Shown here one piece after another: positions 52,816 to 63,060 of a DNA stretch of 64,000 bases; the stretch's first letter is position 1; each line of letters begins with the position of its first letter. The DNA is from Micrasema longulum (taxonomy: Eukaryota; Arthropoda; Insecta; Trichoptera; Brachycentridae). The translations under genes were made by a program, and so were the position numbers. The stretch covers positions 1-64,000 of the forward strand of contig JAGVSM010004285.1 in NCBI GenBank assembly GCA_022494885.1, given 5' to 3'. The notes under the pieces were generated by a model. That model was given only the letters and a program-made list of their open reading frames with translations, ran no database searches and was not told where the DNA came from.

Positions 52816-53500
52816 ATAAAATTATTGTTGACAGAATTACCGTATTTATAAGCTCATTAGATCTGAATCGTCGTTTTAATTATGAACGAATAAAAGCTAC
52901 GTAAGCTTTTTGAAATTTAAAAAAGTTGATTTAATAAATACTGATATTTTAAAACGCGTATTTTATATAAATTAGAAAAAAAAAATATCAATACAAGTTT
53001 TAATTTATTGTGATAAAATAAATTTGATATGTAAATAAATTAACATTATAACTAATAATTATGAAAAGTACGTACAGTTAAACCTTTTTGCTTTCAATTA
53101 AAGGTACATACAAATTTCAAGGTATTTAAATCATATTTTTAAGTCAAGTTTACGAATAAAACCATAAATGTAGTTTACCACCTATACACCATTCTGCACC
53201 ATTCTGCTCAATGCCTCGGCAGGTACTGAAAACTTGTATCACACGGAAAAGCACTCACGGTCTGCAGCAAACTTTTGTTTCTGGAGGGGAGAGGGCGTGG
53301 TTTCCCACCATTTCCTCTCCCCTCTCCCGCGTCTAGCTCCGCCTCATCCCTTCCAGCTCGCAAGCCACGTGTTCAGGCAATAAACAGTGTGATAATTCAT
53401 ATGCATAGTTCGATGCGCTAATCATGATAAGACCATTCCTAACACTTTAGGCCGGCTGCACCTAAAAGTTAAATAAAATAAGTTAAATTTATTTGTACCA
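52816..53500. other. Unassigned stretch containing a GC-rich block
   Basis: 53215-53460 is the most GC-rich non-repeat block here (CTCCCCTCTCCCGCGTCTAGC), with a CACGTG E-box at 53368. It could be a regulatory or low-copy region. No exon recognised. Confidence 0.3.
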
Positions 53501-53504
53501 TATT

Positions 53505-53552
53505 TTGGTTCCGTTGCAAGGGTCTCAAACTCACGGATCAGAGGACTTTTTC
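53505..53552 (+). mobile_element. SINE-D head fragment
   Basis: GGTTCCGTTGCAAGGGTCTC and AACTCACGGATCAGAGGAC. Cut off before box B. Confidence 0.65.
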
Positions 53553-54045
53553 GGTGTACAATAAAAAATTTAAAGATTACACAAACATCCCTTTGTAAGA
53601 TTTTAAATTTACACTAAAAATGCATTATGTAACTTAGTAGACATTATAATACTAAATATGTACATCTCCCTTCCCCTCCTTATCCTCTCTTCAAGCATTC
53701 TTGTCTTAATCCCGCCTAATTTACAATAACTTACGGTTCTTAAAAATATATTAAAAAAATCTTTGAGTATTGAAAAATATTTACGAGTACATAAAAATAT
53801 CATTTTTATAAGAATAAACTTTTATGTATTTATTTAATATGAAATATATTTTCTTTTCTAACTTTGTATACTTTATGGAAATCTGTTATTAGTTCTGAAT
53901 TTATACACTATATCTGTTTGTTTACTATAAATATATATGTAGAACTGTTGATTTCCCAAATAAAATAAAATAAAATAAAAATAAAATAACCTTGAAATTC
54001 CATCAAGAGTTTTTAGAAAATAACTTAAATCGAAAAATTGTTTTG
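53553..54045. other. Probable LINE 3' end and unassigned sequence
   Basis: 53820-53990 ends in (AAAAT)n after TGTTGATTTCCCAAATAAAAT, like a LINE tail. No coding part seen. Confidence 0.35.
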
Positions 54046-54970
54046 TTTATCTATTTTATTTTTTTTGTTTTTTTTTTTTACAATATACATAAGAGGTAAA
54101 ACAAAGTATACAAAAATTAAAGGAGAGTTACATAGCAATTAAATACTGTAAAAATATTAAATAAAAAAATCCCACAAAGCCATAATATTTTAAGACAGGT
54201 ATAATATTTATGTGTAATATAAAAAGGGGAAAAGAAAATATTCGGTTAAAGATTATAAGGTGCTTTTTTATTTTATAGTAATTAAAAAAAGAAAATGAAA
54301 AAATAAAAAATATTAAAAAATATTCCTTAATATTAAAGGACAACAAAATTTATCATTCAAACAAGAGTTAATTGAATGTAATCCGTAAGGGTTTTTAAAA
54401 TAAAAAAAATAGAAAAAAACATCCTTTGCCCCATCCAGGTAGATGCAGAATATAGTTATAATGTATGTGAAATACATTGAAACCTAAACAAGTGTTTTCC
54501 TGTCTGAAATTAAAGTTTTACATAATTAATAAAATAAATTAATATTTATAAATTAGTTTTGCACCATGAGTGTAAAACCGAAGTAAATGCTAATTTCTCA
54601 TTTTCCAGACTACGTGGTCAAGTTTGCATGAACACAGAAAAAAAAGTGTTCTAACTCTTTTTATAGCCTTTAGACAAGCATCTGTAGCATAAAATTGATT
54701 AATCTTATGTTCGTAACAAAACATGATCTAAAAACGCATTGTCAGTATATTGCTATATCAATTTATATACTTATTTTATTATAATCCATCACCTCAAATG
54801 GAGGGCTTTGAATATAAATTTCATATTATTTAAGAGTTTATCGGGACAAATATGTTTTATGACGTTTTTCTTATTACAATATATTAACTTTGTAGTAACA
54901 TGTGTATTTTATTGAATAAATACTCAATAATAATAATAATGTTTGCTTTGTCATAGATGTGGTGAACTCG
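54046..54970. other. Unassigned AT-rich stretch
   Basis: A poly(T) at 54059-54080 may be the inverse tail of a retroelement. (AAT)n at 54929-54942. Nothing else recognised. Confidence 0.3.
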
Positions 54971-55455
54971 CTACTGGTCAAACTGATTGAATAATCTTCT
55001 GCGCATATTTTTCTCGTGTTTAAAAATAATAATTTATTTTTCCTTATAAGTAAAGGCACGCATTTTGTACACTCCGCGCCTGCGCACTCCGCGGCCGGTG
55101 GAGTCTTGGACCGTTGCATAATTTCGTTTTCAAATGACAATCAAGACTACCGACGTATTCATGCCAGCGGCAAAGTGAATGACCGCGTCTTATCCTTGTC
55201 TATGTATTGGCCAAGTATTGGTTTCACTGGCAAAGCGGACAGATCAAGAACTACGTACTAAATTTTAATCGATCCAAGATATTTAATTATTAAAATGTCA
55301 CGGACGAATTTTTACTAAAGAACGTTTGGTATTTTCTCAGAGAACTTGCAAGACTATGAATCCTGGTCAAAAATGTTGAAAAATGAAAATAACATGCATG
55401 TAAAAATGAATCGCAATGAGGAAGTTCAAAGGTTTTTGGTTTTTCTTAAAGATAA
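54971..55455. other. GC-richer stretch with possible promoter-like motifs
   Basis: 55060-55250 contains CGCGCCTGCGCACTCCGCGG (NRF-1-like TGCGCA core) and two ATTGG (inverse CCAAT) motifs near 55207 and 55217. Overlapping frames exist on both strands (54874-55140 minus, 55016-55261 plus) but neither has a domain. Listed as possible regulatory DNA only. Confidence 0.25.
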
Positions 55456-55612
55456 TCAAACTAAATTTGTTGCAACAGAGAGGGAAAGCAGCTCCTTTAC
55501 TTCGCAAAAGTCAACAGTTGGAAAAGTTGAGGATATGTGGATATTTAAACATGGACAGAATGGTGAATGTTATACTGTGTAAGTTGGCTACTTAAACTAG
55601 TCATCGAACTTC
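55456..55612. mobile_element. Rep-C copy, C3, internally inverted
   Basis: AAATTTGTTGCAACAGAGAGG (forward) is followed at once by inverse GCTCCTTTACTTCGCAAAAG, CAACAGTTGG and GGACAGAATGGTGAATG. The 78-codon frame at 55346 runs through it. Confidence 0.75.
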
Positions 55613-56003
55613 TTCGTTCACCAGAAAAATGGCAAATGTTACGCAGAGTATGAAATGATCTTTGATTTTTGATCGGATTTTTCTGGATAGTACAATGTAT
55701 TTATAAAATAAAAATAGCAAGTTTTTACAGCTAAACATTTTTTATGTTAAAAGTTACGTTTAAACTTTTCATTGAGTATTAATTTGTGATCGATTTACTA
55801 CAATCTGTTAACCCTAATAAATAAAATAAAAAGTCTTTACACCATAGCAAAAAGCCCATAGGTACTTATATAACATCCATGTTTAAATTATTGAAAATTT
55901 TAATAGACCTTCCGTCAATATATATATACATATTCTATTTTTTTATTAATTAAAAACACTATGCATGCATTAGTCAATTTTAAAAAACCTTTTTTAAAAA
56001 GAA
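55613..56003. other. Unassigned AT-rich stretch
   Basis: Nothing recognised. Confidence 0.25.
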
Positions 56004-56168
56004 AGAAATATTAATGTTTTTATAATTTACCCAAATATTTCAATTTTTGTGGCCATTTTCAACGACATGTAAATAACTCACTATTAGAAAATGGAAATCA
56101 AGTTGCGGTAGAGTGGGGTTCGAACTTTAGACCTCTGGCCCGTGAATCTACATCACTAGCCACGGGAA
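56004..56168 (-). mobile_element. SINE-D copy
   Basis: TAATTTACCCAAATATTTC, GTGGCCATTTTCAACGAC, TAACTCACTATTAGAAAATGG, GTGGGGTTCGAACTTTAG and CACTAGCCACGGGA. Near full length. Confidence 0.9.
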
Positions 56169-56905
56169 ATAGTGACACAATCAGGAACAACTCATGCCTG
56201 TGAACCTGCTCTGACTCGCTATAAAATCCAATGCAATGCATTCATAAACATACTTGCACCTACATTTACATACACACACATTTATATTCACACTCATATA
56301 ATGGTATGCATGTTTTAATTTGTACATTAATATTAAGTTTATATATATATCATACTACATTTATAATCATAAGGAAGATATTTTTAACTAAGCAATAAAA
56401 AAAAATTCAAAGCGTTTTATTCATTTAGTTTTTAAAATAGTATTTCGTAAATGCCGACACAATAAATAATATTCAAACAAAGAACCCCTGTACATTAAAT
56501 AAACAGAAAAACAAATTAATATAATACTCACATTCGAGTAAAAATGCTTCCAGTTTTAATATTCGTATTTCATCTAGACGTTCAATTGATAAATTAAGAC
56601 AAGATTGCATTTAGTTTTTAAAAATTAATTAAAATACATTATTAATAAATTATGTAATGTACAAATAAATCATGGTAAATTATTTGAGGGAAAGAGGTTG
56701 ATAATATAAAAATGTAAAAACAGACGGATTTTTGTCTGAAATAAAATAATATACTTTTACATTTATACGTTCATATCGACATTTTTGTCGTAAGTAAAAA
56801 AATTTGGAACTCGTATTTATTTGAATAAATTCATTTGAACCATTTTAAAACTGCCCAAGAGAAATGAAAGTACGAATGAATCGATCTTATTCATTTATTT
56901 AGTTG
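56169..56905. other. Unassigned stretch
   Basis: A short (CA)n-like run at 56262-56298. Nothing else recognised. Confidence 0.25.
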
Positions 56906-57090
56906 TTACAATATTTTGAGTTTGTACAAATGTTTGTAGACAAAATACTGGATTTCACCCCCTAGGGAGTCATTCGATTTACAAATTACATCGGGGATGG
57001 ATAACGTTTTAGAATAGGGAATATGGAAGTTTAGACATTTACGGGGCTTATGACCCGTCATTGGCTGGTTTAAGTGGCTACTTTACACAC

Positions 57091-57350
57091 TCGGCCTCAT
57101 GGAGTGGTCAGTGCATTTGCCTACAATGTAAGAGGTCTCGGGCTCGATTCCCGACATGTTTGATGTAAAATCTTTATTTGAAGGGGTATTTTTACACTAG
57201 AATATTTCATAGTCCCTGGACTGGTATCTGAGACGTAAGACTGATCATCTTACCTTTATGTAATAAAATTGATCAAGATACGCTGCTATTGGTGTACCAA
57301 CTCAGTGCCCTATGCACCGTTAGGTGCGGAAAGGGGATGATGATGATGAT
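57091..57350 (+). mobile_element. SINE-B copy, full length
   Basis: TCGGCCTCATGGAGTGGTCAG, TGCCTACAATGTAAGAGG, box B GGCTCGATTCCCG, AAGGGGTATTTTTACACTAG, CAGTGCCCTATGCACCGTTAGG, AAGGGGATGATGATGATGAT. Best reference copy for the SINE-B body. The tail abuts SINE-A with nothing between. Confidence 0.95.
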
Positions 57351-57528
57351 GGCGGCCTTCGTGGTGTAGTTGTCAAGACGCTTGACTCGCGCACGGAAGG
57401 TTCCGGGTTCGATTCCCGGTGAGAACACAAAAAATTTAAATGTGATTTTTCTCAAGCCTGGGTGCTCTGTGATGTAATTCACCACTGTAATTAGGCCTCC
57501 TGGCCTGTTGTGGTGCAAAAAAAAAGTG
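57351..57528 (+). mobile_element. SINE-A copy, full length
   Basis: GGCGGCCTTCGTGGTGTAGTTG, GACTCGCGCACGGAAGG, box B GGTTCGATTCC, body and AGGCCTCCTGGCCTGTTGTGG, poly(A). It follows SINE-B directly. Confidence 0.95.
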
Positions 57529-57769
57529 TAAAAAAAAAATGTAAAAAATGTACACACTGTGTAACTTTTACCATTTTGCCTACGTTTGAACATCCGTATT
57601 TTTTCAATTCTTTCATCTGGTGACTTAAGTGAAATTAAAGAGCTGAAACCTTTATTGTTGTGAAGAGATTTATCTGATCGAATTATTTCACATACTAGGC
57701 AATACCTGAAAAGAATTTTTTTTATTTTTAAATTTAGAGTTAACTGGTCCAAAAAGAAGTAAGTTATTA

Positions 57770-58110
57770 TATATACGGCCTAAGCCAGTGACAACAGTTA
57801 TATGAAGAAACATACGCATAAAAAACTGAACAAAAGTAACATAAAACTATGTAGCAAAGGCAAACAAGAGCAATATAATAATGGTAAACATATTCATAAA
57901 CACGATCAACGTATAAGAATTTTAGCCAACCTGTGCTAATCCATCTTTATCCTATCCTGTGTTAAAGGCAAAAAAATCTACGAAAAGCCGGTAGATCTAA
58001 CATAAAAAATTCCAAGTTATTTGACTTATATACGAATCTACATATTCGGGACATTTGGGGCATAAAAACTAAAGTTACTCTCAGAAGATTTGATAAATAG
58101 CAGATAGCAG
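57770..58110 (-). mobile_element. Repeat J copy
   Basis: ATATGAAGAAACATACGC, GTAGCAAAGGCAAACAAGAGC, ATTCATAAACACGATCAACG and AGAAGATTTGATAAATAGCAG match 40830-41150. Confidence 0.7.
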
Positions 58111-58537
58111 TATCCTTACGTAAAATTATGGGATTTCTAAAAAAAAAATTTTTATTACAGCAAAGAAAAAATGAATTTCATCTTTATTGACCATCCCATT
58201 TGAACCGTATTTAAGTATATTATGTACTTTACCTTATTTGTCTCAGTTCTAACGTCTTGTATTATTTTTTGAAAGTTGTTGTTTTTGACGGTCTGATTTA
58301 TGGTTCAAGGTTTTGCTAAGGTGCGCAATGGCATATAAATTAAAAGTTGTTTTATTCAAATTGGGCATTCACATAAATATATAATACACGTGAATATTTT
58401 AATTAAATACACACTCAAATTTATTAAACGTAATCCAACAACGTACATAAAAATTTAATTAATATTTTATGAATTCATTAGTTAACGACAGCCTAAATAA
58501 AAACTAAAAAGGCGAGTCTGTGACCTATGATTGGCTT
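58111..58537. other. Unassigned AT-rich stretch
   Basis: Nothing recognised. Confidence 0.25.
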
Positions 58538-58848
58538 TTAATAAACCAACGGTAAAAGAAATGTGAAAATTTAAAAACATTTTCAGGCGTCACCTAGTAG
58601 TTGAAATAATTCAGCCAGATGAACATAACCCACATTATTACAGGTTCCAGCTTTTTTTACTTTACACAGGTCAATAAATGGATGAGTTACGGAAATGTGT
58701 AGGATCAGTCAGGCAGGGTGGTGAATTTTACACAGTTCCTAAAGTGGTCACTTAAACCTGTCAATGAGAAGTCAAGGGCCCTGTGAAAGCCAAGACTCCA
58801 TTTTTCCATTCTATTATCTTAAATGTTCATCTTTGTTTAAGTATGTAA
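58538..58848 (-). mobile_element. Rep-C copy, diverged
   Basis: TTTTCAGGCGTCACCTAGTAG, ATAATTCAGCCAGATGAAC, GGGTGGTGAATTTTACACAG and GGGCCCTGTGAAAGCC. More diverged than the average copy, so older. Confidence 0.75.
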
Positions 58849-58914
58849 AAAACAGGTTCAAGTTTTGTATTTTACTGAGTATTAATCGATAAAAGGGTAC
58901 TCGCAAAGGTTTGC

Positions 58915-59480
58915 TTTCGACCTAATAAAGCTCAGCCAAAATCAAGTGAGGGTTAACACTAGAGCCCTTACAGGGTACTGTAGATTAAACAAACGCCTTG
59001 CTAGAATGAACCTTTTCGAAACTTCTTGATGTAGATTCACCAGTGCAGATGAGGAAACACCTTTACACATTATATGTGAATGTGATGCTTTACATCATAA
59101 AAGGAGCCTCATCCTCGGAAAACCACCGGTTTAACCTGAGGATGTTAAAGAGTTCGCTCCCCACTTGATAACCCGATGCTTTATGGATCTGGGCCAGGAG
59201 GGGGAGATTTAGCAAAATGTAAACTCTCGCCTTCCAGACAGTAGCCAGGATCTTTATAGACCTGGGCTTGGGGGATGATTCAGCAAAATGTAGACTCTTG
59301 CCTTCCACACAGCAGTCAGGCTCTTTATAGACCTGGGCTTGGAGGGCGAGAACTATTCACGGGGACACGTCACAATAGATCTTCACGGGTCGCAGTGACG
59401 TCAGGAGCTTAAATAGCACTGACCCCCACATCTAATGGGATTTTTATGAGTTAGTGTCATTTAAAAAAATGTATATTGGT
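58915..59480 (+). mobile_element. R1/I-like LINE: ORF2 C-terminus with Cys/His motif and 3' UTR
   Basis: Plus reading with one stop: ALTGYCRLNKRLARMN, L-F-E-T, C-R-F, EETPLHIICECDALHHKRSL, K-P-P-V, PEDVKEFAPHLITRCFMDLG. This is the ending of RNase-H-bearing R1/I-type LINEs: the G-H/Y-x-x-L-N-x-x-L region, then C-R-x-C-x-x-x-x-E-T-x-x-H-x-x-x-x-C. Here the second Cys of the cluster is replaced. The C-terminal F-M-D-L-G codons lie in a 71-73 bp tandem repeat. The UTR has CACGGGTCGCAGTGACGTC, AT-rich afterwards. GC content far above the surroundings. Confidence 0.8.
59180..59352 (+). repeat. 71-73 bp tandem repeat at a LINE ORF end, about 2.4 units
   Basis: TTTATGGATCTGGG / TTTATAGACCTGGG at 59180, 59253 and 59324, each followed by GATTTAGCAAAATGTA / GATTCAGCAAAATGTA and CTCTYGCCTTCCA-ACA. 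It starts inside the coding end of the LINE. Confidence 0.85.
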
Positions 59481-59937
59481 TAAGGATTTATTTTGAAAAC
59501 ATCTGTTTATGAATTCATTAAATACGAATGAAATAATACTGTTTAAGTGTGCGTGTAATTGCTTTGATTCAAATTGTTTGAATTGAGAGGAAACGCGATC
59601 TGACTTCATAAAAATGTATTCCCATATTTTCTCCTTGGATCATGGAACTACTGTGATGTTTTTTTTCTACACACTATAGATAATTACCATTGGCGTGTCT
59701 CTATTTTTTTGATTTTTTCATAAATGGTTTCTTTTGGAACCTACGACCATCCGAAACCCATAAAAGCACTCGGTTTAACTGCCGACTTCAGACGTATGAA
59801 ATACGAATACGAAAAATAATTTTGAAGAACAGAAAAGGTTCCGACACAGAAAATTTCACTTTAATACTTTTTTTCAAAAAAATAAAACAAAGCGGTTCAG
59901 TTTTGGGGTACAAAAAACGTGACATCGAAACGTCAAT
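59481..59937. other. Unassigned, with a repeat J-like scrap
   Basis: 59875-59930 (AAGCGGTTCAGTTTTGGGGTAC) is the inverse of the CTGCACCCCAAAGCTGAACCG block at 29390. The 94-codon frame at 59690-59974 ends inside Rep-C and is not a gene. Confidence 0.35.
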
Positions 59938-60042
59938 GTTTTGGCCACTTGAACTAGCTAATGACTGGTCATAAGCCCTGTAAATGCCTAGACCCCCACA
60001 TTCCTTCTCAAAATGTTATCTCTCACTGTTGCGATAAATTTG
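59938..60042 (-). mobile_element. Rep-C fragment, C3
   Basis: GGCCACTTGAACTAGCTAATGAC, GCCCTGTAAATGCCTAGACC and TCTCTCACTGTTGCGATAAATTTG. Ends at the recurrent internal point. Confidence 0.85.
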
Positions 60043-60111
60043 AAAAAATATATTGGAAAATCATACAACTTTTTACAAACACAGTTATAAGCAATTATAC
60101 ATACACTTTCA

Positions 60112-60482
60112 TCGGCCTCATGGTGTAATGGTCTGCACGTTTGCCTACCATGCAAGAAGTCTCTGGTTCGATTCCCGTCATGGTTGATATTTAATATTTA
60201 TTTAAAGGGGTGTTTGTACACTAGAATATTTCATAGTCTCTGGACGGGTACCTGAAGCGTAAGACTGATCATCTTACTTTTATGTCATAATTTCTTTTTC
60301 TACCTTATTTTTATTTACGAAAAAGAACAGTAGCCATATGAAAATATGAAATATTAAAAATAGTATTCACATCCAGTTAAAGTTTTTCACGAATATAATG
60401 AGAGATGATCAAGATACACTGCGATTAGTATACCAATGCAGTGCCCTATGAACCATAAGGCGTTGAAAGGAAATGATGATAA
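60112..60482 (+). mobile_element. SINE-B copy with 115-bp insertion
   Basis: Head TCGGCCTCATGGTGTAATGG and box B GGTTCGATTCCCG to ACTTTTATGTCATAAT (60291). It resumes at 60407 (ATGATCAAGATACACTGC) and continues to GAAATGATGATAAAA. The insert 60292-60406 is AT-rich and unassigned. Confidence 0.9.
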
Positions 60483-60969
60483 AATTAACCCACTTTTAAA
60501 AACTATTTTTTATGCGTTTTTGACGTTTATTGAATTTCGTAAAGTGGCTATTATTAACCCACACAAAAATCTAAAGACAAATTAATGAAAATATTAGGGA
60601 AGATTAAATGTGTGTATGCGAGTAAAGTGATCTATGAAATTATGCAACGACAGGTTACAAGTTCTAAACAATGCTAGATTTCTTTATAATCAGTAAAATA
60701 TAGAGTAAAAAACATTGTTTATATTAACATTATTTTATACGAAATATGATATCAATGTACTACATACTCGCGTAACATAAAAACGGCGTAATCTAATAAA
60801 ATCTATTTGATGTATTCGAACTAAAGGAAGAACATAAAAAAAATATTTATATTTTCTACAAAAAAAAAACAAACTACCCTATCGTTTCCCTGTAGGAGTA
60901 GGCAGAGATGAAAAACTACAAAACACTCTTCATTAGCATAAATACATCGCTTCTCTTTTTTTCTTTAAA
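60483..60969. other. Unassigned, with a weak Rep-C scrap
   Basis: 60618-60690 (AAAGTGATCTATGAAATTATG, CGACAGGTTACAAGTTC) is a doubtful Rep-C remnant. Poly(A) at 60861-60870. Confidence 0.3.
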
Positions 60970-61127
60970 AAAAAATATTTGCGTTCCTTTGATTGACGAC
61001 CATTTTCAAAGAGTTGTAAATAACTCACTATTAGAAAATGGGAATCAAGTTGGGGTAGAGTGGGATTCGAACCACGGACCTTTGGTCCGTGAGTCCGAGA
61101 TATTAGCCACAGGACCACAACCCGATT
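60970..61127 (-). mobile_element. SINE-D copy, full length, best preserved
   Basis: AAATATTTGCGTTCCTTTGA, TAACTCACTATTAGAAAATGG, GAATCAAGTTGGGGTAGAGTG, GGATTCGAACCACGGACC (inverse box B), GGTCCGTGAGTCCGAGA and GCCACAGGACCACAACCCGA. Use as reference for the family. The frames on both strands here derive from it. Confidence 0.95.
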
Positions 61128-61754
61128 AATTCATTTTATTTAAACATTCATTAATCTTCTCAAGCACGCACGCCGATTATCACGACTTTTAACATGTCTA
61201 TATTCAAGTATTTATTTGATTTAGATATGCCAAATCTCTCTTGGTTATTTTCATTTTCTGCCTCCATTGACGTTCGCATCGTTAATCTTTTAAGCCGTTT
61301 TTGGCTTTACCTAGAAACAAACTACTCTACCTAGTACAAACCAACCTAGAGGCCCTTTCCTGATTTTGTCGATAATTCTTATCCTTACATAATACACGAA
61401 TCTGAAAATTTGTGCACAAATCGTACATAGTTTTACCACACATTTACGAGAAATCGTATTTCGACAGCATTTAGCCTATTTATATCCATATTTTTCCGAT
61501 TTCATCGTTCACTTTCATACATGTATGTCAGCACCAGGACTCCATATTTTCGGTATTTTAAAATCATTTTAAAATTATACCAGAGCACCAATTTTGTCAT
61601 TAATATAAAAACGCTAGATAACATAAAAAATACAAAGTAATTTTATTACTAAATTAACAAAGTGAACTTTACTACATGCTAAAATACGTAAAAAGATTAC
61701 AAATCCGCATTTTAATTAATTTTATTTGCTGCCTTCGGTACAAAATGTAATAAT
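61128..61754. other. Unassigned stretch
   Basis: Nothing recognised. 61150-61400 is slightly less AT-rich. Confidence 0.25.
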
Positions 61755-62112
61755 AATAATCTATTTATTTATTTTAACACTTTATATATATAAACCGTTT
61801 ACATACATATGAATAAGGGTGAACATATTGCCTTGAGTCAATTTCTTCTTACCTACCGAATCCGTTCAATTTGAGAAAATCACTGGTAGATATATAAACA
61901 TATTGTTGGTTTATTAATAATTTCTGTATAAAGCAAAATACTAATAATAATATGTATTTTTAACAAAGTAAAAATTGACTAAATATCTACACCATACTAT
62001 GAAGAGAGGAGAGTTTAAAAGGGAAAGGAAAAAGGGAGGAAAAAAGAAAAACTGAAATATTCAGGAAGTGACATTTCATACGTGAATTGAATAAAAATAA
62101 AGAAAGGGCGTC
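61755..62112 (-). mobile_element. LINE-H copy 4, 3' end
   Basis: (ATTT)n, TTTATATATATAAACCG, GGGTGAACATATTGCCTTGAG, then GAAAAGGGAGGAAAAAAG and GGGCGTCTCTGACATT match the inverse of LINE-H copy 1 from its UTR to its last codons. Confidence 0.8.
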
Positions 62113-62600
62113 TCTGACATTATTTATTTATTTATTTATTCATTCAAAATTACAAAATTAAATATTAATGAACTTATTAAGGCTTTTTAGGGTATGCCCG
62201 TGTCAAGCCACAATAAATAACAATACAAATACATAGTAAAATTAATTGGATCAAATTATAATCACATAGAATCACAATCTAGAAAAAAAGTAAATGTAAT
62301 AAATAATCAAGTTCCAAAGATTACAATGCAAAAAAGATAATCAGAAATAATTTTTAAAATATAAATTATACAAATTAAGAATCACACATAATCAAATATA
62401 CAAAATAGTGGTATCATTAAAATCAACAAATAATAGTAAAATATAGTAGTTTTAAAACATTTAAGTTTGTAAGTGAAAATTCTTGATGGAAGTTCATTGT
62501 AATTTATTATATAAATAAAACACTAGTGATACTTTAATCCACAAATTCGGAACATCCAGTGACCGGTTTTATCGCTTTCGTGACATCTTTGATAGTAGTA
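62113..62600 (-). mobile_element. Penelope-like terminal region O3
   Basis: In minus orientation: GATGTCACGAAAGCGATAAAACCGGTCACTGG (its ACCGGT side resembles the motif at 16868, 36556 and 48428), TTAAAGTATCACTAGTG, TAATAAATTACAATGAACTTCC, then a long AT-rich part ending GACACGGGCATACCC, AAAAAGCC and (AAAT)n. O1 and O2 are parts of this sequence. Confidence 0.55.
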
Positions 62601-62639
62601 TTAATAAAAATAAAAATAAAACAAAATAAGAGCATCATT

Positions 62640-63060
62640 TAAATTAACAGAAAAAGAATATATATATAAGAGCATAATTGAAATGAAAATTGAGTTGTTT
62701 TCTAGAAATTCACTCAATTATAGTAAAAAATATAAGAAATAGGAGCAATAAATCATATGCCAAATAAAAGTACGTACTAAGTTAAATTATACAATAATAC
62801 ATAATAAGAAAAACATAAAAATTATCAATATATATAAAAAGCAAATAAAAGTAAAAAGTATGGAAGGAAAGCAGATTTGTAAATTTTTGCTAATCTCAAA
62901 CTTTAAATAAATTGACAACCTCGTGCCTATCGATGTGCAGCATTATTTGATAGTAGATTATTCCATAGTATTCACTATAAAAAGGGGAAGCAAAAAAATT
63001 AGAGCGATGAATGGATATAATCTGTATTTTAAAAATAACAATAATCTGACTGCATTATTA
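62640..63060 (-). mobile_element. LINE-X fragment, ORF2 C-terminus
   Basis: Minus reading: P-F-H-R-S-N-F-F-A-S-P-F-I-V-N, L-W-N-N-L-L-S-N-N (frameshifted), R-H-E-V-V-N-L-F-K-V. Corresponds to P-x-H-x-S-x-F-x-x-x-S-F-x-V ... L-W-N-x-L-P ... F-K of LINE-H/LINE-S-type ends. The remaining 3' UTR is AT-rich. Confidence 0.6.

Larger units (their letters stand above)
56908..57748 (+). mobile_element. Rep-C copy, C1, split by SINE-B/SINE-A composite
   Basis: 56908-57090 (CAATATTTTGAGTTTGTAC to GGCTACTTTACACAC) resumes at 57551 (TACACACTGTGTAAC) and goes to TTAACTGGTCCAAAAAGAAG. Together these make the longest complete single Rep-C unit in the window, about 380 bp without the insert. TACACAC is present on both sides of the insertion. 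Confidence 0.95.

Noticed and set aside
57091..57440. Functional tRNA genes (also at 14310, 29658, 41590, 60112, 60970)
   Set aside because: They have A and B boxes but no closed acceptor stem, and family-specific bodies and tails follow. They are SINE heads.
57273..57752. 159-codon minus frame, the longest frame in the window
   Set aside because: It runs through Rep-C, SINE-A and SINE-B in antisense. The protein (FSPGIEPGTFRARVKRLDN) is an inverted tRNA head, not a domain.
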